From contig CAXKWD010000006.1 of assembly GCA_964059195.1 (NCBI GenBank), positions 2,038,530 through 2,102,529 of the forward strand: 64,000 bases of DNA, in the 5' to 3' direction. The notes beneath the pieces were generated by a model. It was not told where the DNA came from. It did no database searches and saw only the letters and a program-made list of their open reading frames with translations. The DNA is from Ectobius pallidus (Eukaryota; Arthropoda; Insecta; Blattodea; Ectobiidae). This document shows, one piece after another, positions 1 to 10,629 of the stretch (position 1 is its first letter; every line of letters starts with the position of its first letter). Both the position numbers and the translations under genes were made by a program.

Positions 1-625
1 AGTTCGGAGGAACCTGTTAATTTTAGAATTCTCGAGACTATGATTCATAAGTAGGCCTACCGGTATTTATAAATGTATTGTTTTTTATGATACAAAACCC
101 AAATATTATCACTTTTCCATTGAATAATGAGATTTGAAAAACCACAAGAATAAAGTTATTCCCGATAAGTCATAAATCTTTGTAAACGGTGCCTATTGTA
201 ATCACTCAAAACAAGCCGCTCAACAGTGTTGAAGGCTTTCCTCATTCCTGCTTGCGGTAAGGATGTCATAAATTTTGTTCAGGGCAGTGCCTTCCTACCA
301 TACAACACAAAAGATTGGTTTTCCCTCAAGATGAGCTTGTTGACATAACGTATAGCAATCTAAATTGGGATATATAATAAATGGATGTTTATTTTAATAG
401 ATACTATTTAATATTTCATAAATAATTGTTCTACCGGTAGAGTGATACGTTTAGCTAGATTTGTCGTATTAAATTATCTTCATTTACGCATCCTATTTAT
501 TTATTATGCATATTCTTATCATAGGCCTATATAAAATATCATTTTCATCATCATCATAACCGAAAAGGTTGCAACTTCTATTGCCGATGCGGACGTTGGG
601 ATTTAGGATTTTAATTTCCCTAAAA
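1..625. other. No recognised gene (unit start)
   Basis: AT-rich sequence without a recognisable gene, RNA or transposon end. The equivalents are 13182-13806 in copy 2 and, after the insertion, 36191-36686 in copy 3. A short antisense stretch around 190-340 can be read as peptide but contains a stop, so I do not call it. Confidence 0.5.
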
Positions 626-957
626 CAGTAGAACTCCAATTATCCGAACTTCAACTATCCGGATCGCTTTGAGGCCGTATTCAAATGGTTTTTTAAGCAG
701 TAAGCATTGGGAAATCCTCTTTCAGGGCCGATTATTTGGTAAAAGCAACCATTTAGCCGACAAAATCTACAGTTTGTCAGCAATAACAACTGACTCTGAC
801 TGACCGATATGTTCAACATGTGACACTTTATGTAAGTAGCCTACAGTACCGTTCAATTTAGTATTTTAAGAAATGACCTTTTCCGAGATTTACCCAATTA
901 TTCGGTTAACCGGATCGCGTCCGATCCTAATTAATCTGGATAAATGGAGTTCTACTA
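626..957. mobile_element. pogo/Tigger-like MITE (copy 1)
   Basis: A 332-bp element with imperfect terminal inverted repeats. The left end reads CAGTAGAACTCCAATTATCC and the right end, read inward, TAGTAGAACTCCATTTATCC. The CAGTAGAACTCC-ATTATCCG style of terminus belongs to Tc1/mariner elements of the pogo/Tigger group, which duplicate TA. A TA follows the right end, but the left flank is AA, so the target duplication is not clean. There is no coding capacity, so it would depend on a transposase made elsewhere. Confidence 0.6.
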
Positions 958-1223
958 TACTTTGGCCCTTGTTTCGACTCAACCTATAACGTAAATAAGT
1001 ATATACTAGGAGTAATTCTGGGTTAAGGAAGGCCGTTGAGTAGGACTGACAGCCTTAAATTGTTCGTGTTTCGAACGTCTTAATACTCTTACTTTATGTC
1101 CTTTACTTAGGAACATTGTTTTATAGGATACGTAAATTATTATTTTTTATTTCAGCTGTGTTTATACTCCTTTTCCACTTTTAGCTTCAGGGCTATATCA
1201 GGAGTTCGGGATGTGTGTCTGTA

Positions 1224-2588
1224 CTAGGGTTGCCACCTGTCCCGAATTAGGCGGGACATCCCGCATTTTAAGGACATTTTCAGCGTCCCGAATTATGCCT
1301 AAGAGGGACGCATTATATTGCGGGACGCCAAATTGTTCCAAAACAAAATATGAGACAGCAATTCTTGGTGGCGTCTTTTGTGAATTTCGTCTCATGGTCA
1401 AGATATCGATGTCGTACCATCGTGTTGGCAGCATTGAAATCACCGCCCATGATGTTATTCTTTGCAATTTATTTGTATAAGTCGCGCGGGCAATCTTGGG
1501 GTATGTCCGTGATCTGTACAACCAGCGTGCGAGCCATGAACTGGTGATCCGACGGGGAAGTACCGAAAACAGATCATATGACACTCTGCACTGATTTGCC
1601 AAGTACAGCTCCTTCTGGAATTATAGCACAGCAAGACGTGTGTAGTGTTATCAGTTGTAATTTGAATCCACGTTCTCTGTGTGTTTTATGTGTTGTTCGT
1701 TGAGTAGGAACTAATTAAATATTTATCCTGTTATTCCTAAACCTAGTGGTAAGTCATTATCTAGTCAGAGTCTGGATTGCCAATGTTCATAATTTTTTCG
1801 AAACATGTCTATGAGTGTACATTATTTTTGAAATTCTATGAGAAAGCTTTAAGTTCCTTAGAGAAAGTATTTGACTTCACAGAAAACAATCTTATGGAAC
1901 ACTGAAGAACTTGAATCTTAAGAGTTCACTATCTTTCAAACATCTCAAAGACTCTGTGAAGGCACATAATGTAGAATCTGATGTTAATTTGGATGAGTTA
2001 GGCCTATATGAGGAATTCTGCTTTAGTTCAGATATGATAAATGCTACTAAAGTGAACTATACAGAAGGAGAGACTAAGTATGAGTATGAAATGGAAGAAA
2101 ATTATTCACGAGATTGGTAAAGAACAATCTCAAATGCTTTGTTCTAAGCATTCCTGGTAGCAATGCCTTTGTGGAAAGAGTGTTCTCTCTCTTGAATCTA
2201 AAATGGACAGAATCCAGAAATAGGTGCTCAGCTGACCTCATAAAGAGTGAAATCATTTCTACAAATGTTACAGATATCTGCAAAGATTATTTAGTGAGGG
2301 TGAAACAGAACAAGCAACTATTAGAAGCTGCCAAATCAAACAAGAAATACAACTTCAAGTAATGAATTTGCCCAGGTTTTTTTTTATTTTATTGTTTTGC
2401 TAATCTTTTCTTTTCTATTCTAATTAGTCTTACTGTTACATAGCCTATTCAGTTTTGGCTTTGTAATATATTCCGTCTTTCAGTTATTAATAAATTGTTC
2501 CGTGTACAAATTTAGGTATGAAGATCGGCGATCTGCATATATTCGATAAGTGTCCCTCCTTAGCCTTACCAAAAGGTGGCAACCCTAG
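1224..2588 (+). mobile_element. Internally deleted hAT transposon (copy 1)
   Basis: Perfect 14-bp terminal inverted repeats CTAGGGTTGCCACC / GGTGGCAACCCTAG bound a 1,365-bp element. The eight bases on either side, TGTCTGTA (1216-1223) and ACTCTGTA (2589-2596), match at 6 of 8 positions, as expected for an aged 8-bp hAT target duplication. The right half still encodes the end of a hAT transposase (see 1903-2362); the rest of the transposase is missing. The antisense 134-codon frame over the left end includes the inverted repeat itself and is not a gene. Confidence 0.85.
1903..2362 (+). pseudogene. hAT transposase C-terminal remnant (copy 1)
   Basis: Two overlapping frames (about 1911-2120 and 2114-2362) carry the end of a hAT transposase. 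The second contains the hallmark of the C-terminal dimerisation region: a Ser-Ile-Pro-Gly-Ser-Asn-Ala stretch followed by Glu-Arg-Val-Phe-Ser-Leu, then an Arg-Asn-Arg-Cys segment where hAT proteins have a conserved R-x-R. The first frame is acidic, like the linker normally found before this region. A frame change joins them near 2115. The N-terminal zinc finger and catalytic D/D/E residues are absent, so this is dead. Confidence 0.75.
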
Positions 2589-2739
2589 ACTCTGTACAGT
2601 AGGTAGGCCATTGAACTATTGCTTGTCAATTGTTTCTATTGTCGGTGTATTTAATGGAGTAAATTTTAACTGATAGGCGTATTAATTTAAATGGATATGA
2701 TACAGGATGAAATGGTGAGGATGGTATGTAAATATCCAT

Positions 2740-2871
2740 TTCGGAATTTGGCTTTAAGCCTGGGGAAACCATGAAAAACCCCACGTCAAATTGGCCGGTC
2801 ACGGGATTTGATCCTGGGACCTCCCGAATGCGAGTCCAAGTCGTTATGAACTCGGCCACCTTGATCGGTCT
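2740..2871 (-). mobile_element. tRNA-headed SINE, family A (copy 1)
   Basis: Read on the minus strand, the segment begins with a tRNA-like head: an A-box-like TGGCCGAGTTCA, and about 35 bases later a B-box-like GGATCAAATCCC. A conserved body containing GGGGTTTTTCATGGTTTCCCC follows. The same head or body recurs near 11000, 43190-43280 and 51348-51530, which supports a dispersed family. No cloverleaf can be completed, so it is not a tRNA gene. Confidence 0.65.
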
Positions 2872-3114
2872 AAATTAAACATTAATGATTAATAAAATAA
2901 AGAAACTCTGCAGAAGACACACAATACATTAAGTAATATCACTATTCACTGAAATGTACGGAATTTAAGTAGACTCTTGTTTTCCGCACTTCAGGCATAA
3001 TTTTCAGCTTTGTCGAATTGAATCATAATTTTATTCCAGTACAGCATTAACGAACATTTATTCACTCATAACTCTGGACTGCAGTAGCTCTCAGTTGTTT
3101 CCTGCCATAAAAAT

Positions 3115-3214
3115 CTGATGTGAAAGTCACATAACTTCCTCTGCCCAAATAAAAGTTAGCAGTACTCACATATCCTTGTAGGCCTACAGAATCGCAAGAC
3201 AATTTTACGCTAAT
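3115..3214 (+). repeat. Dispersed repeat, matched near 54630
   Basis: About 100 bp, from TCTGATGTGAAAGTCACATA to TTTTACGCTAAT, recur at 54629-54730 with scattered differences and one 13-bp indel. It also contains a short self-complementary TGTGAAAGTCACA. It abuts the fold-back repeat at 3217. The equivalents are 16296-16395 and about 39175-39274. Confidence 0.55.
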
Positions 3215-3216
3215 AC

Positions 3217-3752
3217 GTCTTTCTCACTTCATTCTCATATAGATTAAGAGGCCGTGAAAGAGTGCATATTCAATTGTTCACCACGCAACACAAACTTTCT
3301 ACAAACAGTGGGTGAACAGTGGGTGGCTTGTAACTACCTTCAGAAAATTTTTTCGAAAAAAGTTTCAAATAAAAGTTCTAGCTCTCACTATAAGCTACAC
3401 TTCTGCAAAATTTGAAGAAAATCGTTAGAGCCGTTTTCGAGAAAATCGCGAAAAACGAAAATTTCTTCGTGTAAAGCCCCCATAAAAATAAGAGAAAATA
3501 GTCGCCAATCTTAACCTCACATCTTCAGAAGGTACCTGACCCAAATACGAAATTTTGTTTTCATACGATTTTCCGTTTTGGAGCTAGAGTGTTCACAGAC
3601 AGACAGACAGACACACAAACATGTTTCCAAAAATAGTATTCTCTGAAGGGTGACTGTAAGCTTGTTTGTAGAAACTCTTGTCTTGCCTGGTGAACAACTC
3701 AATACGCGGACATTCACGGCCTCTTAATATAAGTACGTGAAGTGAGAAAGAT
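3217..3752. mobile_element. Fold-back repeat (copy 1)
   Basis: The first 70 bp or so (GTCTTTCTCACTTC ... AAGAGGCCGTGAA ... TTGTTCACCACGC) reappear reverse-complemented at the other end (3690-3752), giving long imperfect terminal inverted repeats. The interior holds the phrase AGAGCCGTTTTCGAGAAAAT and an ACAGAC tract. A related, more diverged copy lies at 53220-53620. No coding capacity. The antisense 66-codon frame (3517-3717) crosses the ACAGAC tract and is not a gene. Confidence 0.6.
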
Positions 3753-3935
3753 GTATTGTTGGTCATGCTTACAGTTAAGAATATTTCAGGGGAATATTCG
3801 ATAAATTTTGGAATTTACTCTTTAAGGCGGCAAGTTCAATAAACGTTTGCAGTCACTTTTTTCTTCTTCTTTTTTTTTTAGTTTGTCCATAGCCTGCGTT
3901 TTTAGTCGCAACAATCAAAGAAGGGGCTACAAGGT

Positions 3936-4770
3936 ATTTATTTATTATTTATTGTACTAAGAATATTACTGGCTAATGCCCAATTACAATATTCTCGCTT
4001 ACATTAATACACCAGATTCAAAAGTTCAAGTGATATTCAAAATAATTAAGCTAACGCTACAACAGTAAGGAAAAAAACACACACAGAAAAGAAAAACAGA
4101 AACACAAACAATATGACAATTACACAAGGGAACATAATATGAAAAAACAAATAATAATATAAATAATAATATAATAGTTTTGGAGGAAAATATAGCCTAC
4201 ATATCAGAAAGATTCAAGTAAAGAAAATGACATGGAGCAAAATTTAATAATTATTATTTTAAAATTTTTTTCACATATATTTTTAAACCGCTTATTGTTA
4301 GTATTGTTATTGTCCATTTTCTGCAACTGATTGTATAGTCGGAGTACATTATAAAGAGGAGAATTATTATGAGAGTCAGTGTTTACTTTTGGGATGACAA
4401 AAAGATTATCCAATTTATGAGATCTATAACGTGGAACAAAAAAATGTATTTTTTTGAGAATATTAATATCATCTATTTAATTATTAATTAATTTGTATAA
4501 AAACAACAATGCATGAATATTTCGTCTGTGTGATAATTCAGGGATATTGAAATAGTGTAACATAGTTGAATATGATTCAAATTTAGGATAGTAGTTAAAC
4601 TGTCTGAAATACGTATATTTTAGAAATTTATTTTGAATGAACTCTATCAATTTCTTGTATTTAATGGTTGTAGTATTCCAAATTAATGAGCAATATTCTA
4701 ATTTTGATCTGACAATGGTTCTGGATATAATGCAAAGTTTAATGATCATATTTGTTAGATGAATAATTGC
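3936..4770 (-). pseudogene. 5'-truncated LINE: RT C-terminal part and 3' UTR (copy 1)
   Basis: The minus-strand frame at 4477-4773 reads as the end of a non-LTR retrotransposon reverse transcriptase. It has the typical thumb pattern Val-Arg-Ser-Lys-Leu-Glu-Tyr-Cys-Ser-Leu-Ile-Trp-Asn, followed by Ile-Gln-Asn-Lys-Phe-Leu-Lys. A second frame (4204-4413) continues the C-terminal coding region. The 3' end appears to run into an AAATAAATAA-type tail at 3936-3953. Everything upstream of the thumb is missing, cut at the boundary with the transposon relic at about 4770. The clade is jockey/CR1-like; I cannot be more precise. A second 3' fragment of this family is at 8455-8680. Confidence 0.7.
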
Positions 4771-5346
4771 CATTTACAGTTCTTTCATTAGTTTTTGTTT
4801 GTTTTTGAAAATTGTGTCTGCTAAATGGCGACCACCATGTTGTAGACATTCATATAGTTTTCCGTCGCTCTCGTCGGACATCAGAATGATTGCACCATAA
4901 TTCACAATGTTCAAAATGGACTGTGCACACTCTTCGGTTTTGGAGACCATGTGCAAGCTACTCCTGGACGATTTCCATTTTGTACGGGTGGAAACGAGTA
5001 TCCAAATGCAACATCCTTCGAACATTACGGTCTGACAGTCCTAAAGCAGTGGCATGTTGTGCGACGTGAACTTCGGATGACTGATTGACGCAAAGCTTGC
5101 ACATTTTCTGGCGTACGACCTCATACACTGGATGACCATCAATTCGCTATTAAGAATGAAATAGCGGCAATACCGAACGACATGCTAATGAGAGCGACGA
5201 AAAGCTTCAAGACAACGCTACATGAATGTCTACAACATGGTGGTCGCCATTTATCAGACACAATTTTCAAAACAAACAAAAACTAATGAAAGAACTGTAA
5301 ATGGCAATTATTGATCTAACATATGTGATAATTAAACTTTGCATTA
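4728..5346. pseudogene. Rearranged Tc1/mariner relic with inverted 3' ends (copy 1)
   Basis: On the minus strand 5130-4774 encodes parts of an insect Tc1/mariner-type transposase. There is a helix-turn-helix piece with Ala-Leu-Gly-Leu-Ser-Asp-Arg-Asn-Val-Arg-Arg and Phe-His-Pro-Tyr-Lys, and then Ile-Leu-Met-Ser-Asp-Glu, where the first catalytic Asp is expected. It then jumps straight to the C-terminal motif Cys-Leu-Gln-His-Gly-Gly-Arg-His. On the plus strand 5160-5285 encodes the same C-terminal end a second time. The two ends form inverted arms 4728-4853 and 5222-5346, about 90% alike, whose outer third is LINE sequence. The core between first Asp and C-terminus is deleted and stops interrupt the frames. 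Confidence 0.65.
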
Positions 5347-5967
5347 CAGTGATGTTTATTATTTTTATATGCATTTCAAAATCTTTAGATTATTCTGCCG
5401 GTCCCTGTACAATACCGGGTCTTTAATATTACTTTACTGTAATTTGTATCACCACCAACCAAGTATGCTACACTTTGAAAGTAACAATATATAATTAAGT
5501 AATTCATGCAACTTATGTAAAAACTACGTCAGCGTTAGTAAAGATAACGTTTTAAAAATCTAGCAGTAGCATAAATAATTGCGGGCGAAGAGCAGGCACC
5601 AGCTAGTACATTCATATACTTTACATTCAAACAGTAATACATTAATATTCTTTGCATTTGGTTAACTTAGATATTTGTTGGGAATTGAGGAGTTGGGAAT
5701 TTTCGTTAAATAATCTTTTCCTTAACAAGCCTAACTGTGGGATAACCTGACACATAATTATTTTCTTAACTTATTGATATATTACTTTAAGCACATATTT
5801 ACTAAGCTAGGTTCGCACAGCTTTCGCATGCCAAACGTGAGTTATATTGGATTCAGGATCTGTTAGTAATAAATCTAAGTCATTTTACCCTTTTAAAAAT
5901 GTCATTCACCTCACCCTTTTCAATCCGCCGGTCTCCTGTAAGGAGCATACAGGTGGTCCAGCGGTCA
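5347..5967. other. No recognised gene
   Basis: AT-rich stretch between the transposase relic and the satellite. I see no gene, RNA or repeat end. The equivalents are 18528-19148 and 41409-42029. Confidence 0.5.
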
Positions 5968-8090
5968 TACCTTATATGAATAGAGAAGGATTTTCCCAGA
6001 ACAAATTAGCAGGATATAACAATAATAATAACCAGTTCCCTTCCCACTTCGGGAAAATTGCGATTTTCCAATCGTGTCACACAGTTTATGCAAAGAAAGT
6101 ATTAATGTTCGAAACAAAAATTCATTACATAGAGGAAAGGTTTTTTTTCCGAACAACGACACGTATGTAACCTATAATTCGACCCTTCTGAACACGAATA
6201 TAACAATAAAAATAACCAGTTCCTTTCCCACTTCGGGAAAATTCCGATTTTCCAATCGTGTCAGACAGTTTACGCAAAGAAAGTCGGAATATTCCAAACA
6301 AAATTTCATTACATGGAGGAAAGGTTTTTTTCCGTCATGGCTTATATTTGTTATCTATAATTCAACCCTTCTGAACACGAATATAACAATAATAATAAAA
6401 AGTTCCTTCCACCCTTCGAAAAAAACCGATATTCCATTACCGTCACACAGTTTACACAAGAAAACTAGGAATGTTCCAAACAAAAATTCATTACATGGAG
6501 GAAAAGTTTTTTTTCCTACCTAAAATACGTATGTAATCTATAACTCGACTCATCTGAACACGAATATAAAAATAATAATAACCAGTTCCTTTCCCACTTC
6601 GGGAAAATTCCGATTTTCCAATCGTGTCACACAGTTTACGCAAAGAAAGTCGGAATATTCCAAACAAAAATTCATTATATCGAGGAAAGGTTTTTTTCCG
6701 AACTAAGACACGTATGTAATCTATAATTCGACCCTTCTGAACCCGAATATAACAATAATAATAACCAGTTCCTTCCGCCCATCCAGAAAAAACCGATTTT
6801 CCATTACCGTCACACAGTTTTCACAAGAAAACTAGGAATGTTTGAAACAAAAATTCATTACATTGAGGCAAAATTTTTTCCCGATATGAGTTATATGTTT
6901 TATCAATACACCGACCCTTCTAGACATGAATATAACAATAATAATAACCAGTTCCCTTCCCACTTCGGGAAAATTGCGATTTTCCAATCGTGTCACACAG
7001 TTTACGCAAAGAAAGTCGGAATATTCCAAACAAAAATTCATTACATGGAGAAAAGGTTTTTTTCCGTACTAAGACACGTATGTAACCTATAATTCGACCC
7101 TTCTGAACACGAATATAACAATAATAATAACCAGTTCCTTCAGCCCTTCGAGAAAAGACCGATTTTCCATTACCGTCACACATTTTACACAAGAAAACTA
7201 GGAATGTTTCAAACAAAAAATTATTACATTGAGGCAAAATTTTTTCCCGATATGAGTTATATGTTTTATCAATACATCGACCCTTCTAAACATGAGTATA
7301 ACAATAATAATAACCAGTTCCCTTCCCATTTCGGGAAAATTGCGATTTTCCAATCGTGTCACACAGTTTACGCAAAGAAAGTCTGAATATTCCTAACAAA
7401 AATTCATTACATGGAGGAAAGGTTTTTTTCCGTCATGGCTTATATGTGCTAACAATAATTCGACCCTCCTGAACACGAATATAACAATAATAATAACCAG
7501 TTCCTTCCGCCCTTCGAGAAAAACCGATTTTCCATTACCGTCACACAGTTTACACAAGAAAACTAGGAATGTTTCAAACAAAAAATTATTACATTGATGC
7601 AAAATTTTTTCTCGATATGAGTTATATGTTTTATCAATACATCGACCCTTCTGAACATGAATATAACAATAATAATAACCAGTTCCCTTCCCACTTAGGG
7701 AAAATTGCGATTTTCCAATCGTGTCACACAGTTTACGCAAAGAAAGTAGGAATATTCGAAACAAAAATGGAGGAAAGGTTTTTTTCCGTCATGGCTTATA
7801 TGTGTTATCTATAGGCCTAATTCAACCCTTCTGAACACGAATATAACAATAATAATAACCAGTTCCTTCCACCCTTCGAGAAAAAACCGATTTTCCATTA
7901 CCGTCACACAGTTTACACAAGAAAACTAGGAATGTTCCAAACAAAAATTCATTACATGGAGGAAAAGTTGTTTTTCTACCTAAAATACGTATGTAATCTA
8001 TAATTCGACTCTTGTGAACACGAATATAAAAATAATAATAACCAGTTCCTTTCCCACTTCTGAAAAATTGCGTTTTTCCACGCACACTTT
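5968..8090 (+). repeat. Satellite array, ~182-bp monomers, A/B types (copy 1)
   Basis: About twelve monomers of 175-190 bp, each marked by AACAATAATAATAACCAGTTCC. Two types alternate. Type A has CCCACTTCGGGAAAATT and CCAATCGTGTCACACAG; type B has CGAGAAAAAACCGATTTTCC and ATTACCGTCACACAG. The order is A A B A B A B A B A B A(truncated), so the effective repeat is an A-B dimer of about 365 bp. Monomer tails also come in classes. The array is open in several frames on both strands (up to 149 codons), giving peptides that repeat with the monomer; these are not genes. Confidence 0.9.
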
Positions 8091-8454
8091 TTTTTTTATA
8101 AATCGACGTAGCCTAGTGTTATTTTACTTTATGGCTTAATAGTAATAATAATAATAATATATTATTTTCGTTCCTCTGCTTCTTGTTTCTTTAATTGATA
8201 TTTCTCTTTGTTTCTTTGTTGGTGCAATCCAACAAATGATTTAATTAAAAATGATAAACAATCAGAATAAATGTAACTTATGACACTTTTATAAAGTGTG
8301 ATATAAAATTAATGCAACATAATCTTTTTAACCTTGTAATGTTTATAAATGTGATGTCTAATTATTTATTATTAGCCTACTTTCACGATATCAGTCACAA
8401 TAGCCTCTCTATAATGTGCTCCGTCTATACAAACAAATGCACAAAATGGGCAAT

Positions 8455-8680
8455 ATAGATATATATAATAATAACAATAAGCGGTTTAAAGATATGTGAT
8501 AAAAATTTTAAAACTTTAAAATAATAATTATTAAAATTTGCTCCAAGTCATTTTTATTATTTTAATCTTTCTGATATATCTTATCTTCGTAAAAATCTAT
8601 TACATTCTAATAATAATTATTATTATTTATATTTTTGATATTATGTTCCCTTGTGTAATTGCCATACTATATGAGTTTCT
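8455..8680 (+). repeat. LINE 3' fragment (copy 1)
   Basis: The sequence from AACAATAAGCGGTTTAAA to CCCTTGTGTAATTGCCAT is a diverged reverse-complement match to 4110-4320, the 3' part of the LINE at 3936-4770. It is a second, older 3' end of the same family in the opposite orientation. The equivalent in copy 2 is 21636-21861. Confidence 0.6.
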
Positions 8681-8682
8681 GC

Positions 8683-8944
8683 TTTTACTTTCTCGCATAT
8701 ACGTAGTATAGAGAAAGTATTGTGATCGTGAGCATTACTCCGAAACAGGTCAACCGATTTTATCCAATATCAATAGACGTCTTCCCATGGACATTATAAA
8801 TGTGTAAACCAAGTTTCATTAAAATCAAATAAAGCCTATTGAGTTATCGCGCGTACAGACCCACCGACGGACGGACAGACAGACAGACGGACAGACATTT
8901 TCCCTTCCCCCACACAATCTCATAAAGTACCATACTGGCACTTA
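8683..8944 (+). repeat. Dispersed repeat with hairpin head and ACAGAC tail (copy 1)
   Basis: It starts with a hairpin (TACTTTCTC at 8686-8694, GAGAAAGTA at 8711-8719). A body follows with CAACCGATTTTATCCAATAT and GAGTTATCGCGCGTACAGAC, then a GGACAGACAGAC tract and CAATCTCATAAAGTACCATA. Family members lie at 43960-44215 (same strand, no hairpin head seen) and 10630-10800 (opposite strand); 50638-50671 shares only the hairpin head. No coding capacity. Confidence 0.65.
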
Positions 8945-9418
8945 ATAATTGTTACTATTTTTGCATTGATTTCCTTTAAATTTATCAATCTTGAAGGGGG
9001 AATTTATTGTTTCATGGATTTAGGTAATGTTATATTATAGACTAAAGTTTTTTTTGTTTTGTTTTAGGTAGCCTACCCACTACAATAAAATAATTATGTA
9101 GCACTGCGTGTTCCAAAATATGTTTCTCCTGACTGGAGTAAATTATCTTCTTCATCTTTCCTTAGACCAGGAGGTTATTCCCTCCAACCACACTATCTTT
9201 TTTGTGGTTTATTGTCCCTTGTTGTCCTTTTTAATTCATTCTTTGTACACGTTATATCCACTCTTTCTTTTTAACCAGTTACAAATGTACACACCTTTGT
9301 CTTATATCACAATTTTTTGCCTTGTCCGTTAATGAATGGCCTTCCTACGATTTTTTCTCACAAGCATCGTCTACATTCTAAATTTAGCTTTTCTTCGCTC
9401 TCCTTAAGTATAAACTTA
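8945..9418. other. No recognised gene
   Basis: A T-rich stretch contains a 74-codon plus-strand frame (9108-9332) that is Leu/Phe/Tyr-rich and resembles nothing I know; I treat it as chance. Copy 2 equivalent: 22126-22599. Confidence 0.4.
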
Positions 9419-9793
9419 CTATTCTTCATCCCATTCTACTTTGATCCTAGTCAAAACAAAGAGGCGTGGCTGTCATAGCCCGCAAGTGAGAACGCACGTG
9501 TTAACCGTGTTTGTTTATTCTCAGTCCAACTCGCTCGCAGGGTCTTCGTGAACAATGAATCCTTTGTTTTGTTTGCTAATTGATATACTATAATGATGAC
9601 GATGCCAGTGAGAGTTTGTTATTACACGTGTAAATGTTGATATTCTTGCATGAGCACTCGTTAGACACACCCCGGTAATGGCGCATGCCAATGACATTAA
9701 CCAGTCACATGATGCGAATTTTCCGCGAACTCTCTGTGAGTTCTCCTCCCCTTTGTTTTGACTAGGATCAAAGTAGAATGGGATGAAGAATAG
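9419..9793. repeat. Inverted-repeat element with 43-bp perfect arms (copy 1)
   Basis: Arms 9419-9461 and 9751-9793 are exact reverse complements over 43 bp (outer CTATTCTTCATCCCATTCTA, inner TCCTAGTCAAAACAAAG), with 289 bp between them. The layout resembles a MITE, but I see no convincing target duplication outside the arms. A 120-codon antisense frame (9521-9883) runs across the interior and right arm; it resembles nothing I recognise. Confidence 0.7.
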
Positions 9794-10629
9794 AACAGCG
9801 ATGGGTGTGGAAACTGCACCGACAGACGTAAAAAAGTAATGAATTGTGGACGATTTCAAATTATCGTGAGGGAAATGGAACAAAAGAAGATCGCCTGATT
9901 TTTGCTTTACAGCGATTCAACAAATAAACACAATTTTCAGTAATAGCAATTAATAGTCCTAAGTATGATAATAACACGAGCAAATTATTGGGTGGGCTTG
10001 AGCCCCACGGGCCCATATTAAGTTGGCGGCACTGATAGTGGTATATATAGCCTATTCCTACTCTACCTTATATTAGATGAAAAAAGTATAGCGTATTCAT
10101 GTAAAAAAAAAAGAGTAGGATTGTCATTAAAAACACAGTGCTTGTAATAACGTTATTAGCACAGGTACCTGAAGAGATTGTACTGTACTGTACTGTAGCC
10201 GAAGCTTCAAAAATACATCAAAATTACGGAGTTCTATAAATAGATTACAATAAAATTGGAAATTAGTGTATTGCATACATTGAAATAGTTGTTCATAGAT
10301 ACAGTAATTTCTTTCATTTTAATGCCACCTCGTGAACATAACAGATCCGCCATGAATTCCACTGGAGGGTCTCAAATAGGAATGTGCCAAAGGCTAAAAT
10401 AACCAGAGATGTATGGTATGAAATACAATTCTTGTAGACTTAACCATTGTTCTACAATACGAAGAAAATCGATATCCAGCTCATTCATTAACACTGATAA
10501 ATAAACAAGGTACTTAGATAGTTATTAAACTTGAAATTTTTTGTGTTAGAATTAGGAGCAATTCAGTTAATAACAAGTATAAAGTAAAAAATAAAAATTC
10601 TACAGGATTTATTTATATGGATTGTATAA
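9794..10629. other. No recognised gene; short dispersed repeat
   Basis: Mostly unrecognised AT-rich sequence. Around 9985-10035 the phrase GGGCTTGAGCCCCACGGGCCCATA recurs reverse-complemented near 48376-48418, so that part is a dispersed repeat. There is also a short run of GTACT repeats near 10180. Copy 2 equivalent: 22975-23810. Confidence 0.5.

Noticed and set aside
1198..1602. 134-codon antisense frame repeated in all three copies (also 14379-14783, 37259-37663)
   Set aside because: It covers the left terminal inverted repeat of a hAT element, runs against its transposase, and is unchanged only because the duplication is recent.
6074..6523. 149-codon plus-strand frame and many similar frames on both strands within 5847-8085 and 19028-21266
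   Set aside because: They run through satellite monomers and their peptides repeat with the monomer; no methionine context or domain supports them.
9521..9883. 120-codon antisense frame as a gene
   Set aside because: It overlaps one arm of a 43-bp inverted repeat and shows no recognisable domain; an identical duplicate adds no evidence.
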